Shown here in pieces: positions 62,301 through 64,000 of a stretch of 64,000 nt of DNA. The notes beneath the pieces are model-generated. The model was given only the letters and a program-made list of their open reading frames with translations. It was not told where the DNA came from and searched no databases. How positions within the stretch are numbered: the stretch's first letter is position 1; every line of letters starts with the position of its first letter. The translations under genes were made by a program, and so were the position numbers. Source of the stretch: an uncultured Dorea sp. (lineage in GTDB: Bacteria; Bacillota; Clostridia; Lachnospirales; Lachnospiraceae); assembly GCA_910585725.1 (NCBI GenBank), contig CAJUFA010000005.1, forward strand, positions 62,001 through 126,000. Reading direction: 5' to 3'.

Positions 62301-63556
62301 TCATTGCTGATAATGAAATCAAACATGCTACGGGCATTGGAATTGAATGCCACCGACATGTGTTTCAGCAGCAGCGCTGCATATGGATGAATTGGAACGA
62401 TAGACTGTAGCTCTGTATCAGAGATGATTGTCTTCTGACCCATCCTGGAGTGCTTTTTTGCACTGGCAATAATAGTATTGCAGACACTGGTTAGTCCTTC
62501 ATTTAAGTCACCCTTGTATTCAGTCCACTCTGGGAGGAGCACAGGGTCATCAGTGGTTTTCATGGCCTGCGCCATCAACCGGAATGCCATATTCTCTGGC
62601 ATCTCAATACGGACAGTTACATCACCCACAAAACGATTCAAAATCTTCTTGCGCATATCCTTATCCTGAATGAGCGAACTACTCTCGTGGGTCACGATAA
62701 GGAAATAGAACGGGTGAGATTCGCTGATTTCTGCAAGGGTCTGAAACCCAGTCAAAGCATTCTGATTGTTCTGAAAATACTCCGTGAACTCGTCCCACAC
62801 GAAGAGGATAGCGGAGATATCGTTCTCGTCAATGATGCTTTTAATCCAATCACACATGGCCTGAATATCCAAACGCAGGGCCGTGATGCCATTGTCCTCG
62901 GCAACCTTCAGGATATTGCGCATCATTTTAGAAACAGCGTCCTCGTCCTCGGCATTCTTCAGCACAGAGATGACCTCATTCACATGCTTGCCGCCAAAAT
63001 CCCACATGTACTTATCTTCCTGAATCAGGCTGTCAAAGTAGACTCGGTTTGCCTCTTTGTCTTCCAGCCAGTGCAGGGCGGCTTCCTTCAGGGATGCTTC
63101 ACCACGATTGGTAATGCCATGCTCCTGCAGCGCAGCTGTGATGCTATCCTGTAAGGCTAGGATCAGGTCTTGGTCAGAACGGATAGACGCAGAGCCAATC
63201 CGGTGAATGGTAATCAATCTGCCGTTGCTCTTGTCCGTAATGAGCTGCTGGCAAAGGTCATCCCGGAGGCCATAATCCTTGAAGTAAGCACGGATTTCGT
63301 CATCACTGGCCTCCAGCATAGATTTTACTGTCAGGGCTGCATGGGATTTACCGGTACCGTAGGCACCTTCCACCCACAGGGAACGGGAGTCCTTGCCTGA
63401 GAGCATGATGTGGGTTTTCTCCAACAGCTTTACAAAGGTCTCATGAGGATAGAATGAAGTCCATTTGACTTCACCGGATTTTATCAGGTCAGCCGTAACC
63501 GCTGCATAATACTTTGGATCAATGTTAAAATAATCCTTGTAAGTTTTCTTGCTCAT
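59333..63556 (-). CDS. brxC: BREX P-loop ATPase BrxC
   Basis: A 1407-residue ATPase of the BrxC/PglY type. Walker A is GAYGTGKS at 64-71 and Walker B LFVWDE at 251-256, in a STAND-like AAA+ module; the remaining 1100 residues are helical and unassigned. The ATG at 63556 has AGGAGGAG upstream; an upstream in-frame ATG at 63616 overlaps the preceding gene and is rejected. It lies 19 bases after the DUF4007 gene stop. BrxC is essential for modification and for defence in other BREX types, probably as a DNA-associated complex with PglZ. Confidence 0.9.
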   Translation of the reverse strand: MSKKTYKDYFNIDPKYYAAVTADLIKSGEVKWTSFYPHETFVKLLEKTHIMLSGKDSRSLWVEGAYGTGKSHAALTVKSMLEASDDEIRAYFKDYGLRDDLCQQLITDKSNGRLITIHRIGSASIRSDQDLILALQDSITAALQEHGITNRGEASLKEAALHWLEDKEANRVYFDSLIQEDKYMWDFGGKHVNEVISVLKNAEDEDAVSKMMRNILKVAEDNGITALRLDIQAMCDWIKSIIDENDISAILFVWDEFTEYFQNNQNALTGFQTLAEISESHPFYFLIVTHESSSLIQDKDMRKKILNRFVGDVTVRIEMPENMAFRLMAQAMKTTDDPVLLPEWTEYKGDLNEGLTSVCNTIIASAKKHSRMGQKTIISDTELQSIVPIHPYAALLLKHMSVAFNSNARSMFDFIISNDMTDAKGFKWFINEYGPEESTNLLTIDMLWDFFTGKDQNGLNDDVRVILDSFGLLKKGSLTPDQERVFKTVLLLEAISLRVGDVELLRPNEQNIDLAFAGTDWSKGKARNIAAGLYQQGLLFEKPVGNGLKEYTVANRDGDIGKINKLKVDIRNSTKTQDLIVSADLMSAVQLPVAIRPRFVMEGAASSNLTPVSSKLSGQSKPNRFKAVVTFALNDTEVATIKNAILKAIVQPSNELFYIECLTPMGDDLLSQYVENMAYSKNYAQNDRQRAMGFETQAKKRLTEWKQRISAGAFILYTPERKSGTRVANLAALQEELQKLNHQIYFCGLEQFNLIDNMFLKGPLAQGAECGIAEELKSTFKSSNVKTSLATALEGAWKVERYWEDPTKKSLPIVRIKQEVEKVVKVGFEKASGRISILSIYEALEEAPYGFMPSNVTAFVMGFVLKEYATADYFWSNGSSSESMTPGKMKHMIANAINQKFSPSSKYKEEYIVAMSASQRCFLQCTSTVFHIPMSQCGSIESARDQIRIKMKGLTFPIWCLKYILNTVRLETTADQITTVIDAYCGIANTANSNKATESALADQIGSLVHDNVAITRDMESLLTNEMCRKGMLAYIDIYQGGVLRQLANEIGDGGAYLDQVKLKFNADAANWVWSSVTADEKISDVILEYRIIAESNKSLPKCTNLRDMVLEWNKRSNNIRMPYDILRKYAGDLSQLLVQLYYMKQSGQLQEQYKQQFYDALITQREAFEHFYKDQLPYFKQVAGTFVEELDEQDVAGFCSTIPAGQFTKSSTEYYQYIENAVSNYKKSIRKTQLKNLWLEKTGTKDPSDWSDRYDTPILCMFDDTERGEARTIFATILAYSASDADITKAINYLETATFYDRLNDPQERDRCFMERIVGDYAIMLKNADSIRKSLIGSIPDKTYNWMDNSAVKNRLKVLAEKQYKLSGCERAQAVIDKMDATELRRYLNELIADNLTVGMEILKNE

Positions 63557-63575
63557 TGTTTTTTCTCCTCCTATC

Positions 63576-64000
63576 TCAGAATATTGCCAACACATCCTGA
63601 GAGGATTTGTCTTCATGTAAACTGATGGTATCCAGTCCCAACGAGAAACTGGCCGAAATGAATTCTGGATAGTTTACGGACAGACCATTCAGAATTGGAA
63701 CCATGGAATCGTAATTCAGGCCAAAGATTCTGGTCGGGCTGATGCCGTCACGCTCAATGGAATCATCCAGTAGCGTGGACAGCGAGAACTGGTAGTATCC
63801 ACCACATTTCTCTGCAAACTTGTAGAGTGAGTAGAGAATGACACGGGCATCTGGTCCAGCCCAACTACATCTCATCAAAGAGTTAAGTGTTACCGTCTCC
63901 CTACCAGAAGCGGATGTTTTTTCAACTACATCGCAGTCGGCAAAGATTCTATCTTTACCCAGAGGTGTCTTGGCCATTATGATTTTAAGGGCATCAATAA
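63576..64000 (-). CDS. DUF4007 C-terminal part of a probable PAPS-reductase-type BREX protein (cut by window edge)
   Basis: The frame is open through 64000, upstream of a Met at 63977 (IDALKIIMAKTPLGKDRIFADCD), so the gene begins outside the window. The visible 141 residues match DUF4007: ARVILYSLYKFAEKCGGYYQFSLSTLLDD, ISPTRIFGLNYDSMV, ILNGLSVNYPEFISASFSLGLDTISL. This domain is often attached or adjacent to phosphoadenosine phosphosulfate reductase-like proteins (BrxP or DndC type) in phosphorothioation and BREX subtype 4 loci. The reductase part itself is not visible. It is upstream of brxC in the same operon. Confidence 0.7.
   Translation of the reverse strand, partial: IDALKIIMAKTPLGKDRIFADCDVVEKTSASGRETVTLNSLMRCSWAGPDARVILYSLYKFAEKCGGYYQFSLSTLLDDSIERDGISPTRIFGLNYDSMVPILNGLSVNYPEFISASFSLGLDTISLHEDKSSQDVLAIF

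Overview
The window looks like a chromosomal segment of a low-to-moderate GC gut Clostridium, most likely Lachnospiraceae. The indications are the tig-clpP-clpX-lon-engB cluster, a class III fructose bisphosphatase, a DUF3793 protein, a long-form HPF, a class B sortase with an SPxTG-type substrate, a short-chain dehydrogenase that strongly resembles clostridial 12alpha-hydroxysteroid dehydrogenase, and strong AGGAGG ribosome binding sites throughout. This placement comes from gene content and remembered family features; no database was searched.

From 1 to about 41.9 kb the content is mostly housekeeping. Transcription is mainly on the minus strand up to 34 kb: a glycosyltransferase fragment, dihydrofolate reductase, thymidylate synthase and DUF3793 (1-2.4 kb); MarR and MATE (2.5-4.4 kb); the hydroxysteroid dehydrogenase-like SDR (4.5-5.3 kb); tRNA-Gly (5.5 kb); a YtvI-like permease, engB, lon, clpX, clpP and tig (5.8-13.4 kb); a lipoprotein and a DJ-1 protein (13.6-14.8 kb). 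A CYTH protein and an XRE regulator lie on the plus strand (14.9-15.9 kb). They are followed by a tightly overlapped minus-strand series transcribed secA, prfB (with its +1 programmed frameshift), hom, a proposed homoserine kinase and aspartokinase (15.9-23.3 kb). A eukaryote-type HisA and a DUF349 protein follow, then an LCP-sortase B-sortase substrate operon, fbp, dapA-dapB and an SSB-like protein. Between 34.4 and 41.8 kb, on the plus strand, are bipA, a PAP2 phosphatase, a PsiE-like membrane protein, hpf and a class A penicillin-binding protein; yigZ lies on the minus strand among them.

From 41.9 kb to the end the window is an accessory, defence-rich region. The first module is a two-gene unit: a 1545-residue protein with an N-terminal Hsp90/sacsin-type ATPase and a C-terminal DUF3883 nuclease-like domain, followed by a type III Mod-like DNA methyltransferase, with no Res subunit. 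Its upstream region is full of short tandem duplications. Small accessory genes follow: DUF3788, an HD hydrolase, a SAM methyltransferase and three tandem Cys-rich DUF3795 proteins. Then comes a decayed IS3-family element next to a broken DUF6076-like gene.

The final 10 kb is a BREX operon resembling subtype 4, transcribed leftwards: the DUF4007 end of a probable PAPS-reductase-type protein (cut by the window edge), BrxC ATPase, PglZ, BrxL, a 66-residue zinc-ribbon protein and an IscS/DndA-type cysteine desulfurase. There is no methyltransferase in the visible part. The pairing of a cysteine desulfurase with a probable PAPS-reductase partner, as in Dnd systems, suggests that this BREX marks self DNA with sulfur (phosphorothioation) rather than methyl groups. 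This is the most interesting system in the window.
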